This document shows, piece by piece, positions 25,403 through 34,840 of a stretch of 64,000 nt of DNA. The translations under genes were made by a program, and so were the position numbers. The stretch lies in assembly GCF_900156155.1 (NCBI RefSeq), contig NZ_FTMD01000009.1, positions 1 to 64,000 on the forward strand. Reading direction: 5' to 3'. The first letter of the stretch is position 1. Each line of letters starts with the position of its first letter. The notes under the pieces were generated by a model. The model saw only the letters and a program-made list of their open reading frames with translations. It searched no databases and was not told where the DNA came from. This DNA comes from Aromatoleum tolulyticum (GTDB lineage: Bacteria > Pseudomonadota > Gammaproteobacteria > Burkholderiales > Rhodocyclaceae).

Positions 25403-27148
25403 TCAGCCCCGCGCGCTGTATGCGGCGTACTTGTCCAGCAGGCGGTGCGGAGGCTTGAATGCGTCGCGCCGGAAGGGGTCGCCCAGGGCCTGCGTCAGCC
25501 GCAGGTTGATCACCGTCGGACGCTGGCTGTCGATCGCCTCGCGCAGCGCGCTGCCGACCTGGTCCTCGTGCTCCACGGTCAGGCCGTTCGCGCCCATCGC
25601 CCGCGCCACGTCGGCGAAGTTCGGGTTCTGCAGATCGGTGCCGAGGAAGCGGCTGTCGAAGTAGTCGATCTGGTTGCGCTTCTCCGCGCCCCACTGGCCG
25701 TTGTCGAAGACGACCGCGACGACCGGGATGTTTTCGCGCACGCAGGTCAACACCTCGGCAAGGCTCATCCCCCACGCGCCGTCGCCGACATAGGCGATCG
25801 ACGGGCGGTCGGGCCGCCCGACCTTGGCGCCGATCGCCGTGGGAAAGGCGTAGCCGCAGTTGCCGAAGCTCATTGCGGCAAAAAAGGAGTTGGGTTCGTC
25901 GAACTGCAGGTAGCTGTTGGAGACCGAGCACACGTTGCCGATGTCGGTCGCCACCATCGCGTTGCGCGGCCGTGCCTTCGCCAATTCGGCCAGCGCACGG
26001 CGGGGATCGACGCGGCCTGCTTCGTTCGCGCCCGCAAGGCTCGCCAGCTCGCGCTCCCACGCCCCCTTCACGCCGCGGATGATGTCCAGCCGCGCCTCGT
26101 CGCGCGCGCGCTCACCCTGCCGTGCGCGCAGCTCCGCCAGGATCGCTTCCGCCGCCGCCTTCGCATCGCCGTGGATGCCGAGCGCCACCGGACGGACGAG
26201 GCCGATCACGCGCAGGTCGGCATCCACCTGGATGATCCTGGCGTTGGCCGGCCAGTAGTCGAGGCCGTACTGGGGCAGCGTGCCGAACGGCCCGAGGCGC
26301 GTGCCGATCGCCAGCACGACGTCGGCCCGCGCGATCAGGTTCATCGCCGCCTTGGAACCCTGATAGCCCAACGGCCCGGCCGCCAGTTCATGGCTCGCCG
26401 GAAAGCTGTCGTTGTGCAGGTAGGAATTCACCACCGGGGCCGTCAACTGCTCGGCGAGCGCCGTGAGCGCCTGCACGCCGCCCGCCATGCCCACGCCGCC
26501 GCCGGCGACGATCACCGGGGATTTCGCTTCCGCCAGGAGCTGCGCCGCCTGCCGGATCGCCTCGGCATCGCCCGCGCCGCGCCGCACCGGGAAGGGACGC
26601 GGAATCTCGGTCTCGATCTCGCCGTAGAAGTAATCGCGCGGAATGTTCACCTGCGTCGGCCCGCGTTCGTGCCGCGCGTAATGGAAGGCGCGGCCGGTCA
26701 GCTCGGCGATGCGCGACGGGCTGTTCACGTGCGTCTGCCACTTCGTGATCTTCGAGAACAGCGGCAGCTGCTCCGTCTCCTGGAAGCCGCCGAGTCCGGC
26801 CGTCAGGCTGCCCGATTCAGGCGTGATCGCGACCACCGGCGAATGCGCCCAGTAGGCGGCGGCGATGGCGGTGACGAAGTTCGTGACGCCCGGGCCGTTC
26901 TGGGCGATGCACACGCCGTGCCGTCCGGTGGCGCGTGCATACCCGTCCGCCATGTGGGCGGCGTTCTGCTCGTGCGCGGTGGAGATGAAGCGGATGCCGG
27001 CCAGCGGGAACAGGTCGTGCGCATCCATGTACGCCGACCCGACGATGCCGAACACATCGGTCACGCCCTGCGCGACCAGCGTTTCGACAAAGGCCTCCGA
27101 CGGCGTCACGCGCCGTTTTCCGGAATAGACCTGCCGCGGATCAGCCAT
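25403..27148 (-). CDS. xsc: Sulfoacetaldehyde acetyltransferase
   Basis: The 581-residue ThDP enzyme converts sulfoacetaldehyde + phosphate to acetyl phosphate + sulfite. It shows the three ThDP-enzyme domains: N-terminal PYR domain with catalytic Glu60 (STAHEQNAAHMADGYARATG), a middle domain, and the C-terminal PP domain with GDGAWGMS near 455 and the downstream FDNGQWG that complete the ThDP/Mg motif. The segment NPARIAELTGRAF-like SPSRIAELTGRAFHYA and LGYQGSKAAMNLI are characteristic of Xsc. ATG 27148 is taken as start; it overlaps a short upstream ORF. First structural gene of the xsc-ssuACB-sauST operon. Confidence 0.95.
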   Translation of the reverse strand: MADPRQVYSGKRRVTPSEAFVETLVAQGVTDVFGIVGSAYMDAHDLFPLAGIRFISTAHEQNAAHMADGYARATGRHGVCIAQNGPGVTNFVTAIAAAYWAHSPVVAITPESGSLTAGLGGFQETEQLPLFSKITKWQTHVNSPSRIAELTGRAFHYARHERGPTQVNIPRDYFYGEIETEIPRPFPVRRGAGDAEAIRQAAQLLAEAKSPVIVAGGGVGMAGGVQALTALAEQLTAPVVNSYLHNDSFPASHELAAGPLGYQGSKAAMNLIARADVVLAIGTRLGPFGTLPQYGLDYWPANARIIQVDADLRVIGLVRPVALGIHGDAKAAAEAILAELRARQGERARDEARLDIIRGVKGAWERELASLAGANEAGRVDPRRALAELAKARPRNAMVATDIGNVCSVSNSYLQFDEPNSFFAAMSFGNCGYAFPTAIGAKVGRPDRPSIAYVGDGAWGMSLAEVLTCVRENIPVVAVVFDNGQWGAEKRNQIDYFDSRFLGTDLQNPNFADVARAMGANGLTVEHEDQVGSALREAIDSQRPTVINLRLTQALGDPFRRDAFKPPHRLLDKYAAYSARG

Positions 27149-27218
27149 GACGCATCTCGCCTGCAATGCGTCCTGCCGTCCGAATCACGCCGGATTGTTT
27201 CTGCCCGGTAATCGTCAT
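27141..27218 (-). CDS. 25-residue leader ORF overlapping the xsc start
   Basis: On the minus strand a near-perfect ribosome binding site (GGAGG, five bases before ATG 27218) starts a frame of 25 codons, MTITGQKQSGVIRTAG and so on. It ends at TGA 27141-27143, eight bases inside xsc. The xsc start has only a weak GGCGAG ahead, so its translation is probably coupled to this leader. No diagnostic codon run is seen. It could also be a degraded 5' end left by a rearrangement. Confidence 0.5.
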   Translation of the reverse strand: MTITGQKQSGVIRTAGRIAGEMRHG

Positions 27219-27231
27219 GAAAGCCTCCGTA

Positions 27232-27253
27232 TAGAATCGATGGAACGATTCTA
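27232..27253. promoter_or_regulatory. 8-bp inverted repeat upstream of xsc, probable operator over a -10 element
   Basis: TAGAATCG (27232-27239) and CGATTCTA (27246-27253) form a perfect inverted repeat with a 6-base spacer, about 13-35 bases before the leader ORF start. On the minus strand its first arm reads TAGAAT, close to a -10 hexamer. A bound regulator would therefore cover the promoter. The regulator is not in the window. Confidence 0.5.
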
Positions 27254-27670
27254 GGAGCACCGCTTTTCATGCATTACCAATATTTAATGCTTAACTAATT
27301 CATTGACTCGCAATTGCCGCCAATTCCGGATTCCTGCAATGGACACCGTTGCACAGCCGATCCGGAAGCTCGCTGCCGATTCCGCAACCAAAAATGCCAC
27401 ATGCAGAATATAAACCGCAATGCACTGTTTTAACTGGTTTATTTAATTACAATCTGCGCAAATCGTGAACCGCTTCAGTGTCCTGGGGCGGTACGATGAA
27501 CCGGGGACGACAACTCGTCGCGAGGCGCGCAAGGCTTGCGACGTGCCGAATAGATGTCTTGTTCGTCCGGCATGCATGACGCATGCGTCCAATTACGCAA
27601 TTACGAAAACCGGTCCATTTCTCCTTTCATGGATTGCATATTCCGTTTCTCGCGCCACTTTTCGGTGCGC
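27254..27670. other. AT-rich spacer between the sulfonate and sarcosine islands
   Basis: Visibly AT-rich compared with the window, particularly 27260-27310 and 27390-27460, with no supportable gene in either strand. It holds the upstream part of the xsc promoter and the 3' flank of the folB gene. An imperfect hairpin near 27510-27540 could act as a weak terminator. Confidence 0.4.
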
Positions 27671-28120
27671 TTACGCCCCGGCCAACGCCTCGCGACGCCG
27701 CCGGATCGAAACCCCGACGCTATCGGCGGCGTCGAAGATCGCCGGTTTGCTCACGCTGATCGCAACCGACGAGAGCTCGAAGCCCGCGAGCAGCGCATCG
27801 GCGACGTTCTGCGCGAAGGCTTCCAGAAGCACCGCGCGGTTCACCTGCGCTAGGCGGCGCACGGCCGCGAGCACCTGGCCGTAATCGACCGCGTCGCGCA
27901 GGTCGTCGCTGGCGCAGCAGCGCGCGTGCTGCAGCCCCAGTTCGAGGTCGATCACGAGCGGCTGGGGCGCGTGGCGTTCGTGCTCGTACACACCGATCAG
28001 CGCCTCGACGCGGACGCCGCGCAGGAAGATGGTGTCCTCGCACGGCTCTGCGGGCGCCGCGGCCGGGACGGCGAGGCCCGGCCGCGCGGGTGCCGGCGCT
28101 TCGATGCGATCGAGCCTCAT
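27671..28120 (-). CDS. folB: Dihydroneopterin aldolase-like protein with N-terminal extension
   Basis: The 149-residue protein carries a FolB domain from about residue 30: IFLRGVRVEALIGVYEHE (with the conserved Glu), VDYGQV, FAQNVADALL, and catalytic-type Lys125 in VSKPAIFDAADSVGVSIRR. FolB releases glycolaldehyde from dihydroneopterin in folate synthesis. About 30 Pro/Ala-rich residues precede the domain, unlike the usual 115-125-residue enzyme. ATG 28120 has a very good GAGGTGA site; GTG 28129 overlapping the soxG stop is the alternative. Being last in the sox operon it may raise tetrahydrofolate for the one-carbon unit released by sarcosine oxidase. Confidence 0.8.
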   Translation of the reverse strand: MRLDRIEAPAPARPGLAVPAAAPAEPCEDTIFLRGVRVEALIGVYEHERHAPQPLVIDLELGLQHARCCASDDLRDAVDYGQVLAAVRRLAQVNRAVLLEAFAQNVADALLAGFELSSVAISVSKPAIFDAADSVGVSIRRRREALAGA

Positions 28121-28125
28121 CGCCT

Positions 28126-28824
28126 TCACCTCGCCTCGGTCGCCAGCTCGCGGGCGGCATCGCGGGCGGCAGAACGGGCCGCCTCGCCCGACGCGACGAA
28201 CACCCCGAACTCCTCCGCCGCATCGAGAATCCAGCTATAGAGGTAGTCGGCGAAGCTGCGCCGGATCACCAGCTCCCAGCGCGCCTCGCCGACACGCCGG
28301 ATCACGGCCGAGCTCTTCGCAAACACGCTCGTGACGCCCTTGCCCACCGGGAAGTGGCGCGGATGCACGTCGTAGGGCGTGCATTTCATCAGCAGCTCGC
28401 GCACGCACGGGCCGCTGAGTTCGAGCAGCGTCTGCCCGCCGCTCACGTTCATCACCGCGTAGTGGCCGGTGAGTTGCCCGCGCAGCGCGGCTTCCGCGGC
28501 GAACTCCTGCCCCGCCGGCACGATGAGCAGCCACTCGTCGGGCGACATCCACTGGATGCTGATACCGCGCGCCTCGTCGAGGGACAGCGGCCCCATCTCC
28601 AGCGGCAGCGCGAGGCCCAGCGCGCGCTCGACGCCGGCGCGAAACGCCTCGTCATCGGCGTTGCCGCGCAGCACGAGGTGGCCGAGGAAGGCCTTCTCGC
28701 AGATGAGCACCCGCGCCTCCTGCGGCGAGGCCGCCTGCGCGACGCGCGCGCGGGTCATCGCGAGCGGCGACTCCGACTTCACCGCGCCGCGCGGATTGAG
28801 TTCCATTTGGGCGTAATCAGACAT
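28126..28824 (-). CDS. soxG: Sarcosine oxidase, gamma subunit
   Basis: The 232-residue gamma subunit of heterotetrameric sarcosine oxidase is related to the T-protein fold. Marks are LRGNADDEAF, ISIQWMSPDEWLLI, VMNVSGGQTLLELSGPCVRELL, CTPYDVHP and SFADYLYSWILDA, all typical SoxG segments. It starts inside the end of soxA (eight-base overlap). It completes the soxBDAG order seen in other proteobacteria. The C-terminal 25 residues are Ala/Arg-rich and variable. Confidence 0.93.
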   Translation of the reverse strand: MSDYAQMELNPRGAVKSESPLAMTRARVAQAASPQEARVLICEKAFLGHLVLRGNADDEAFRAGVERALGLALPLEMGPLSLDEARGISIQWMSPDEWLLIVPAGQEFAAEAALRGQLTGHYAVMNVSGGQTLLELSGPCVRELLMKCTPYDVHPRHFPVGKGVTSVFAKSSAVIRRVGEARWELVIRRSFADYLYSWILDAAEEFGVFVASGEAARSAARDAARELATEAR

Positions 28825-31800
28825 GTTGGCGTGCTCCTTCCGCGTCGTAGAAGACCGGGCTCACGACCTCGGCCGCGTGCACCCGGCCGTCGGCCATCGG
28901 CAGATAAACGGTTTGACCCATGCGCTGGCTGCCGCCCTTGACGACGGCGAGCGCGAAGGCGTGGCCCAGCGTGGGGCTGAAGTAGCTCGAGGTGACGTGC
29001 CCGACCATCGGCATCGGGATGCGGATCTCCTTCTCGAGCACGATCTGCGCGCCCTCGTCGAGCACGAGCTGCGGGTCGAGCGGCTTCAGGCCCACGAGCT
29101 GCTTGCGGTCCTCGCGCTTCGTGTCGGGGCGCGTGAGCGCGCGCCGGCCGATCCACGAGAACGGCTTCTTGTAGCCGACGCACCACTGCATCCCGAGATC
29201 CTCGGGCGTCATCGAGCCGTCGGTCTCCTGGCCGACGATGATGAAGCCCTTCTCGGCACGCAGCACGTGCATGGTCTCGGTGCCGTAGGGGGTGAGGCCG
29301 TATTTCTCGCCCTTGTCGAACAGCGCCTGCCACACGTGCAGCGCGTGGTTGGCCTGCACGTTGATTTCAAACGAGAGCTCGCCGGTGAAGGAGATGCGAT
29401 ACACGCGCGCCGGCACCCCTGCGACCGTGCCTGCGCGCCAGTCCATGAACTTGAAGTTCTCGCCCGAGAGGTCGATGTCGTCGGTGAGCTCGGCCAAGAG
29501 CTTGCGCGCATTCGGGCCGTTGATCGCCATCGCCGCCCAGTGGTCGGTCACCGAGTTGAAGTACACCTCGAGCTCGGGCCATTCGGTCTGGTGCCACAGC
29601 TCCATCCAGTCGAGCACGGCGGCCGCGCCGCCGGTGGTGGTCGTCATGTGGAAGTGGTTCTCGGCGATGCAGGCGGTGACGCCGTCGTCCATCACCATGC
29701 CGTCGTCCTTGCACATGAGGCCGTAGCGGCACTTGCCGACGTCGAGCTTGGTCCAGGCGTTGGTGTACAGGCGGTTGAGGAACTCGCGCGCGTCCTTGCC
29801 CTGGATCTCGATCTTCCCGAGCGTCGAGGCGTCGAGGATGCCCACGCTCTCGCGCACGGCGCGGCATTCGCGCTGCACCGCCTCATGCATGGATTCGTTG
29901 CCGCGCGGGAAGTACCACGGGCGCATCCACTGCCCCACTTCCTCGAACTTCGCGCCGTGCTCGACGTGCCACGCGTGCAGCGCGGTGAACCGGCGCGGGT
30001 CGAAGAACTCGCGGCAGTTGCGCCCGGCGATGGCGCCGAAGGTGACCGGGGTGTAGTTCGGGCGGAACACCGTGGTGCCGGTCTGCGGGATCGTCTGCTT
30101 GAGGCAGCGCGCCGCGATGGCCATGCCGTTGATGTTGCCGAGCTTGCCCTGATCGGTGCCGAAGCCCATGCCGGTGTAGCGCTTGACGTGCTCGATCGAC
30201 TCGAAGCCTTCGCGCGTGGCCAGTTCGATGCCCGCCGCGGTGACGTCGTTCTGCGGATCGACGAACTGCTTCGGGGCGCGCATCGCGGGTTTCACGTGCG
30301 GCACCTGATAGAGCGCGGCGGCCTTGCCTTCGCGGACCTTCGCGACCTTGGGCAGCTCGACTGCCGGGGCGGTGAAACCGGTGCGTTGCGCCGCGGCGGT
30401 CCCCGCAGCGGCGCCGTCGGCGAGCGCCTCGATGAGCGCGCCCTTGCCGTGCACGCCGCCCACCGGGGTCATGCCCGGCACCTTGCCGGGGACGAAGCCG
30501 AGAATGTCGTCGCGCCACTCGGGGCGCGCGCCGGTGTGCGCCGCCAGATGCACGACCGGGCTGTAGCCGCCGGAGGTGGCGATCGTGTCGCAGGCGAGCG
30601 TCTCGACGCGGCCGGCGACCTTGAAGCCGCCGATGTCGATGCGCGCCACCTGCACCGCGCTCACGCGCTTCTTGCCCTGCGCCTCGATCACCGCGGAGCC
30701 GGGGATGATGCGGATGTTGCGCGCACGTGCCTCATTGACGAGATCGCCCTCGGGGTGCTCGCGCGCATCGACGATCGCCACCACCTCGCGCCCGGCGTCA
30801 TGCCAGTCGAGCGCGGCGCGGTAGGCGTGGTCGTTGGCGGTCGACAGCACCAGGCGGCGCCCCGGCACGACCGCGTAGCGGCGGATGTAGGTCGATACCG
30901 CCCCGGCCACCAGGTTGCCCGGCACGTCGTTGTTGGAGAAGACCAGCGGACGCTCGTGCGTGCCGGTCGCGAGGATGACTTCGCCGGCGCGCACGCGGTG
31001 CATGCGCGCACGCACCTGGCGGCGGCCGTTGAGGCTCGGCGCGAGGTCGGCGAGGTGTTCGGTGCGACGCTCGTGCAGCGTCACGAAGTTGTGGTCGTGG
31101 TAGCCGTTGGCGGTGGTGCGCGGCAGCACCAGCACTTCGGGCAGGGTCGCCAACTCCGCGAGCACCGCGGCGGCCCAGGCGGAAGCCGGCCGGCCGTCGA
31201 CGAGTTCGCGCGAGTCGAGCAGCGAGCCGCCCATCTCTTCCTGCTCGTCGCACAGGATCACGCGCGCGCCGGAGCGCGCCGCGGCGAGCGCTGCGGCCAG
31301 CCCCGCGGGGCCCGCGCCGATCACCAGCACGTCGCAGTGGCGGTTGATGTGGTCGTAGATGTCGGGGTCGGCTTCCTTCGGCACGCGCCCGAGGCCCGCG
31401 GCCTTGCGGATGTACTTCTCGTACTTCGGCCACAGCGACGCGGGCGCCATGAAGGTCTTGTAGTAGAAGCCCGGGGGCATGAACTTGCCGCCGACCGAGC
31501 CGATCACGCCCATCAGGTCGCGGTCGACGTTGGGCCAGCCGTTGGTGCTCGCGGCCACCAGCCCCCCGTAGAGCGCCTGTTGCGTCGCGCGCACGTTCGG
31601 GACCTGCGCGGCTTCGCTCGCGCCGAGCTGCACGATCGCATTCGGTTCCTCGGCGCCGGCCGCGACGATGCCGCGCGGGCGCGAGTACTTGAAGCTGCGG
31701 TTGACGACATCGACGCCGTTGGCGAGCAAGGCGGACGCGAGCGTGTCGCCGGCGAAGCCCTGGTAGTCGACGCCGTTGAAGGTGAAGCGCAGCGGACGGC

Positions 31801-31846
31801 TGCGGTCGATGCGCCCGCCCGTGCCGAGTCGGTTCTGCTGGCTCAT
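28817..31846 (-). CDS. soxA: Sarcosine oxidase, alpha subunit
   Basis: The 1009-residue alpha subunit (family about 970-1010) has an N-terminal ferredoxin-like domain (RFTFNGVDYQGFAGDTLASA). It continues with a dinucleotide-binding domain (VLVIGAGPAGLAAALAA near 170, ILATGTHERPLVF) that binds NAD and, with SoxB, flavin. A C-terminal GcvT-like domain from about 620 (SVGILDASTLGKIEIQGKD) binds tetrahydrofolate. The complex oxidises sarcosine to glycine and passes the methylene to THF. ATG 31846 overlaps the soxD stop; the open frame upstream is an artefact of high GC. Confidence 0.97.
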   Translation of the reverse strand: MSQQNRLGTGGRIDRSRPLRFTFNGVDYQGFAGDTLASALLANGVDVVNRSFKYSRPRGIVAAGAEEPNAIVQLGASEAAQVPNVRATQQALYGGLVAASTNGWPNVDRDLMGVIGSVGGKFMPPGFYYKTFMAPASLWPKYEKYIRKAAGLGRVPKEADPDIYDHINRHCDVLVIGAGPAGLAAALAAARSGARVILCDEQEEMGGSLLDSRELVDGRPASAWAAAVLAELATLPEVLVLPRTTANGYHDHNFVTLHERRTEHLADLAPSLNGRRQVRARMHRVRAGEVILATGTHERPLVFSNNDVPGNLVAGAVSTYIRRYAVVPGRRLVLSTANDHAYRAALDWHDAGREVVAIVDAREHPEGDLVNEARARNIRIIPGSAVIEAQGKKRVSAVQVARIDIGGFKVAGRVETLACDTIATSGGYSPVVHLAAHTGARPEWRDDILGFVPGKVPGMTPVGGVHGKGALIEALADGAAAGTAAAQRTGFTAPAVELPKVAKVREGKAAALYQVPHVKPAMRAPKQFVDPQNDVTAAGIELATREGFESIEHVKRYTGMGFGTDQGKLGNINGMAIAARCLKQTIPQTGTTVFRPNYTPVTFGAIAGRNCREFFDPRRFTALHAWHVEHGAKFEEVGQWMRPWYFPRGNESMHEAVQRECRAVRESVGILDASTLGKIEIQGKDAREFLNRLYTNAWTKLDVGKCRYGLMCKDDGMVMDDGVTACIAENHFHMTTTTGGAAAVLDWMELWHQTEWPELEVYFNSVTDHWAAMAINGPNARKLLAELTDDIDLSGENFKFMDWRAGTVAGVPARVYRISFTGELSFEINVQANHALHVWQALFDKGEKYGLTPYGTETMHVLRAEKGFIIVGQETDGSMTPEDLGMQWCVGYKKPFSWIGRRALTRPDTKREDRKQLVGLKPLDPQLVLDEGAQIVLEKEIRIPMPMVGHVTSSYFSPTLGHAFALAVVKGGSQRMGQTVYLPMADGRVHAAEVVSPVFYDAEGARQHV

Positions 31847-32154
31847 TTGGCCGCCCCCTTGTTGGACGATTGGCCGGCCACCACCGAAGGCTTCTGGCCG
31901 ACCTTGTAGGTTTCGAGGATCTGGTAGCTCACGGTGTCGCGCGTGGCGTTGAAGAACTTGCGGCAGCCCGCGGCGTGGTACCACAGCTCGTGGTGCAGGC
32001 CGCGCGGGTTCTTGCGGAAGAAGAGGTAGGTGCCCCACTCCTCGTCGCTCGCCGCTTCGGGCGCCACCGGGCGCGCGATATGCGCCTCGCCCTTCGGGCG
32101 GAACTCTTCCTCTTCGCGGTATTCCGCGCAGTGCGGGCAGTAGATGTGCAGCAT
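31843..32154 (-). CDS. soxD: Sarcosine oxidase, delta subunit
   Basis: The small 103-residue zinc subunit has Cys6 and Cys9 in YCPHCAEYRE, with His60 and Cys64 in WYHAAGCRKFF matching the known zinc ligands. It also has the EEWGTYLFFRKNPRG segment that defines SoxD. It stabilises the alpha-beta assembly. Its stop overlaps soxA by four bases. Confidence 0.95.
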   Translation of the reverse strand: MLHIYCPHCAEYREEEEFRPKGEAHIARPVAPEAASDEEWGTYLFFRKNPRGLHHELWYHAAGCRKFFNATRDTVSYQILETYKVGQKPSVVAGQSSNKGAAK

Positions 32155-32168
32155 GAGGTCTGCTCCTG

Positions 32169-33419
32169 TCAGTGCGCGACGCCTGCGGCGCCGTGCTCGT
32201 CGATGAGTTTGCCGCTGATGAAGCGGTCGATCGAGAAGGGGGCGGCGAGCGGGTGCGGCTTGCCGGCGGCGAGCGTCGCCGCGAACACGTTGCCCGAGCC
32301 CGGGGTCGCCTTGAAGCCGCCGGTGCCCCAGCCGCAGTTGAAGAAGAGGCCGCCGACCGGGGTCGCGGAGATGATCGGGCACGCATCCGGGCAGGTATCG
32401 ACGATGCCGCCCCACTGGCGGTTCATGCGCACACGCGAGAACATCGGGAAGAGTTCGACGATCGCCTGCAGCGTGTGCTCGATGGTCGAGTAGCTGCCGC
32501 GCTGGCCGTAGCCGTTGTAGCCGTCGATGCCGGCGCCGATGACGAGGTCGCCCTTGTCCGACTGGCTCACATAGCCGTGCACCTTGTTCGACATCACGAC
32601 GGTGTCGAGGATGGGCTTCATCGGCTCGGACACCAGCGCCTGCAGCGGGTGCGATTCGATCGGCAGCTGGAAGCCGGCCATCTTGGCGAGCACGCCGGAG
32701 TTGCCGGCGGTGACCACGCCCACCGTGTCGGCGGCGATGAAGCCGCGGGTGGTCTCGACGCCGAGCACCTTGTTGCCGCTCTTGCGGATGCCGGTGACTT
32801 CGGTCTGCTGCAGCATGTCGACGCCCAGCGCGTCGGCGCCGCGGGCGAAGCCCCAGGCCACCGCGTCGTGGCGGGCGACGCCGCCGCGCGGCTGCCACGA
32901 GGCGCCCATGATCGGGTAGCGCGTGTGCTTCGAGCAGTCCATGATCGGCACGATCTCCTGAATCTGCTTGATGTCGAGCACCTCGCCGTCGATGCCGTTC
33001 AGGCGGTTGGCGTTCACGCGCCGGTGGATGTCGCGCATGTCCTGCAGGGTGTGCCCCAGGTTCATGACGCCGCGCTGGGAGTACATCACGTTGTAGTTCA
33101 GATCCTGCGACAGCCCTTCCCACAGCTTCATCGCGTGCTCATACAGCCACGCGGCCTCGTCCCACAGGTAGTTCGAGCGCACGATGGTGGTGTTGCGCGC
33201 GGTGTTGCCCCCGCCCAGCCACCCCTTCTCGACCACCGCGACGTTGGTGATGCCGTGTTCCTTGGCGAGGTAGTAGGCGGTGGCGAGCCCGTGGCCGCCG
33301 CCGCCGACGACGATCACGTCGTACTTCTTCTTCGGCGTCGGGTTGCGCCACGCGCGCTGCCAGTTCTCGTGGTAGGTGAGCGCGTGCTTGACGAGCCCGA
33401 ATCCTGAGTAATGTTGCAT
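32169..33419 (-). CDS. soxB: Sarcosine oxidase, beta subunit
   Basis: The 416-residue FAD-dependent amine oxidase subunit has the N-terminal dinucleotide fold [19 protein letters not shown] and [14 protein letters not shown]. Later segments are [26 protein letters not shown] and the closing [17 protein letters not shown]. It carries the site oxidising sarcosine; O2 yields H2O2. The start has AGGAGAA ahead. It opens the soxBDAG block downstream of sdaA. Confidence 0.97.
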   Translation of the reverse strand: MQHYSGFGLVKHALTYHENWQRAWRNPTPKKKYDVIVVGGGGHGLATAYYLAKEHGITNVAVVEKGWLGGGNTARNTTIVRSNYLWDEAAWLYEHAMKLWEGLSQDLNYNVMYSQRGVMNLGHTLQDMRDIHRRVNANRLNGIDGEVLDIKQIQEIVPIMDCSKHTRYPIMGASWQPRGGVARHDAVAWGFARGADALGVDMLQQTEVTGIRKSGNKVLGVETTRGFIAADTVGVVTAGNSGVLAKMAGFQLPIESHPLQALVSEPMKPILDTVVMSNKVHGYVSQSDKGDLVIGAGIDGYNGYGQRGSYSTIEHTLQAIVELFPMFSRVRMNRQWGGIVDTCPDACPIISATPVGGLFFNCGWGTGGFKATPGSGNVFAATLAAGKPHPLAAPFSIDRFISGKLIDEHGAAGVAH

Positions 33420-33438
33420 GACCCTGTTCTCCTGATCT

Positions 33439-34818
33439 TCAGCACTCGATGACGTTCACGGCCAGCCCGCCGCGCGAGGTTTCCTTGTACTTGTCCTTCA
33501 TGTCGCGCCCCGTGTCGCGCATGGTCTTGATCACCTTGTCGAGCGACACGTAGTGCTTGCCGTCGCCCCGGAGCGCCATGCGCGCGGCGTTGATCGCCTT
33601 GATCGAGCCCATCGCGTTGCGCTCGATGCACGGCACCTGCACCAGCCCGCCGACCGGGTCGCAGGTGAGCCCGAGGTTGTGCTCCATGCCGATCTCGGCG
33701 GCGTTCTCGACCTGCTCGGGGGTGCCGCCGAGCACCTCGGTGAGCGCGCCCGCGGCCATCGAGCACGCCACACCGACCTCGCCCTGGCAGCCGACTTCGG
33801 CGCCCGAGATCGAGGCGTTCTCCTTGAAGAGGATGCCGATCGCGGCGGCGGTCGCGAGGAAGCGCACGACGCCGTCCTCGGTCGCGCCGGGGATGAAGCG
33901 GTAGTAGTAGTGCAGCACCGCGGGGATGATCCCGGCCGCGCCGTTCGTGGGGGCGGTGACGACGCGCCCGCCGGCGGCGTTCTCCTCGTTGACCGCCAGC
34001 GCGTAGAGGTTCACCCAGTCCATCGTCGTGAGCGGGTCGCGCAGGCAGGCTTCGGGCGCCGCGGACAGCATGCGGTGCATCGCCGCGGCGCGGCGCTTGA
34101 CCTTCATGCCGCCGGGGAGCGTGCCTTCGATCTCGCAGCCGCGGCGCACGCAGGCCTGCATCACCTTCCAGATGTGCAGCAGGCCGTTCCTCGTCTCGGC
34201 TTCGCTCCTCCACGCCTTCTCGTTCTCGAGCATCAGCTGGCTGATCGAGAGCTCGTTCACCGCGCACTGGGTGAGGAGCTGGTCGGCGCTGTGGAAGGGG
34301 TACGGCAGCTCGGTGCGGTCCTCGACGATGCGGTCCGCCCCGGCCGCCGCCTCGTTCACGACGAAGCCGCCGCCGACCGAGTAATACACGTGGCTCGCGA
34401 GCTCGACCTCATCCTCGCCGTAGGCCGTCAGGCGCAGGCCGTTGGGGTGGAACGGGAGCGTCTGGCGGCGCAGGAAGACGAGGTCGGTCTTCTCGCAATA
34501 GGCCACCGGATGCAGGCCGAGCAAGGACAGGCGCTTGGCCTCGCGGATGCGCGCGAGGCGCGCCGCGACCGTGTCGGGGTCGATGAGATCCGGCGCCTCG
34601 CCCTCGAGCCCGAGCAGCACGGCCGTGTCGCTGCCGTGGCCCTTGCCGGTCGCGCCGAGCGAGCCGTAGAGCTCGGCCTTGACGCGGCGCACGCGCGCCA
34701 GCAGGCCGTCTTCCTTGAGTCCGGTCGCAAAGGTCAGCGCGGCACGCATGGGCCCCACGGTGTGGGAACTGGACGGGCCGATCCCGACCTTGAACATCTC
34801 GAATACGCTGATCGCCAT
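33439..34818 (-). CDS. sdaA: L-serine ammonia-lyase (iron-sulfur type)
   Basis: The 459-residue single-chain SdaA has an N-terminal beta domain starting [23 protein letters not shown] and the catalytic alpha domain with cluster cysteines in [17 protein letters not shown] and [19 protein letters not shown]. It deaminates serine to pyruvate, closing the route sarcosine -> glycine -> serine -> pyruvate with GlyA directly upstream. The 4Fe-4S cluster is O2-sensitive. The RidA-like protein farther upstream could clear the 2-aminoacrylate intermediate (inference). Confidence 0.96.
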   Translation of the reverse strand: MAISVFEMFKVGIGPSSSHTVGPMRAALTFATGLKEDGLLARVRRVKAELYGSLGATGKGHGSDTAVLLGLEGEAPDLIDPDTVAARLARIREAKRLSLLGLHPVAYCEKTDLVFLRRQTLPFHPNGLRLTAYGEDEVELASHVYYSVGGGFVVNEAAAGADRIVEDRTELPYPFHSADQLLTQCAVNELSISQLMLENEKAWRSEAETRNGLLHIWKVMQACVRRGCEIEGTLPGGMKVKRRAAAMHRMLSAAPEACLRDPLTTMDWVNLYALAVNEENAAGGRVVTAPTNGAAGIIPAVLHYYYRFIPGATEDGVVRFLATAAAIGILFKENASISGAEVGCQGEVGVACSMAAGALTEVLGGTPEQVENAAEIGMEHNLGLTCDPVGGLVQVPCIERNAMGSIKAINAARMALRGDGKHYVSLDKVIKTMRDTGRDMKDKYKETSRGGLAVNVIEC

Positions 34819-34840
34819 GGCGTGTCGCTCCCGTGGCCGC

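Noticed and set aside
28823-31909. A 1028-codon open frame on the plus strand opposite soxA
   Set aside because: It mirrors the third-position GC bias of soxA, has no domain or membrane pattern, and soxA is certain. The same applies to the long frames opposite mutS (51465-53957), acnX (11718-13388) and several others.
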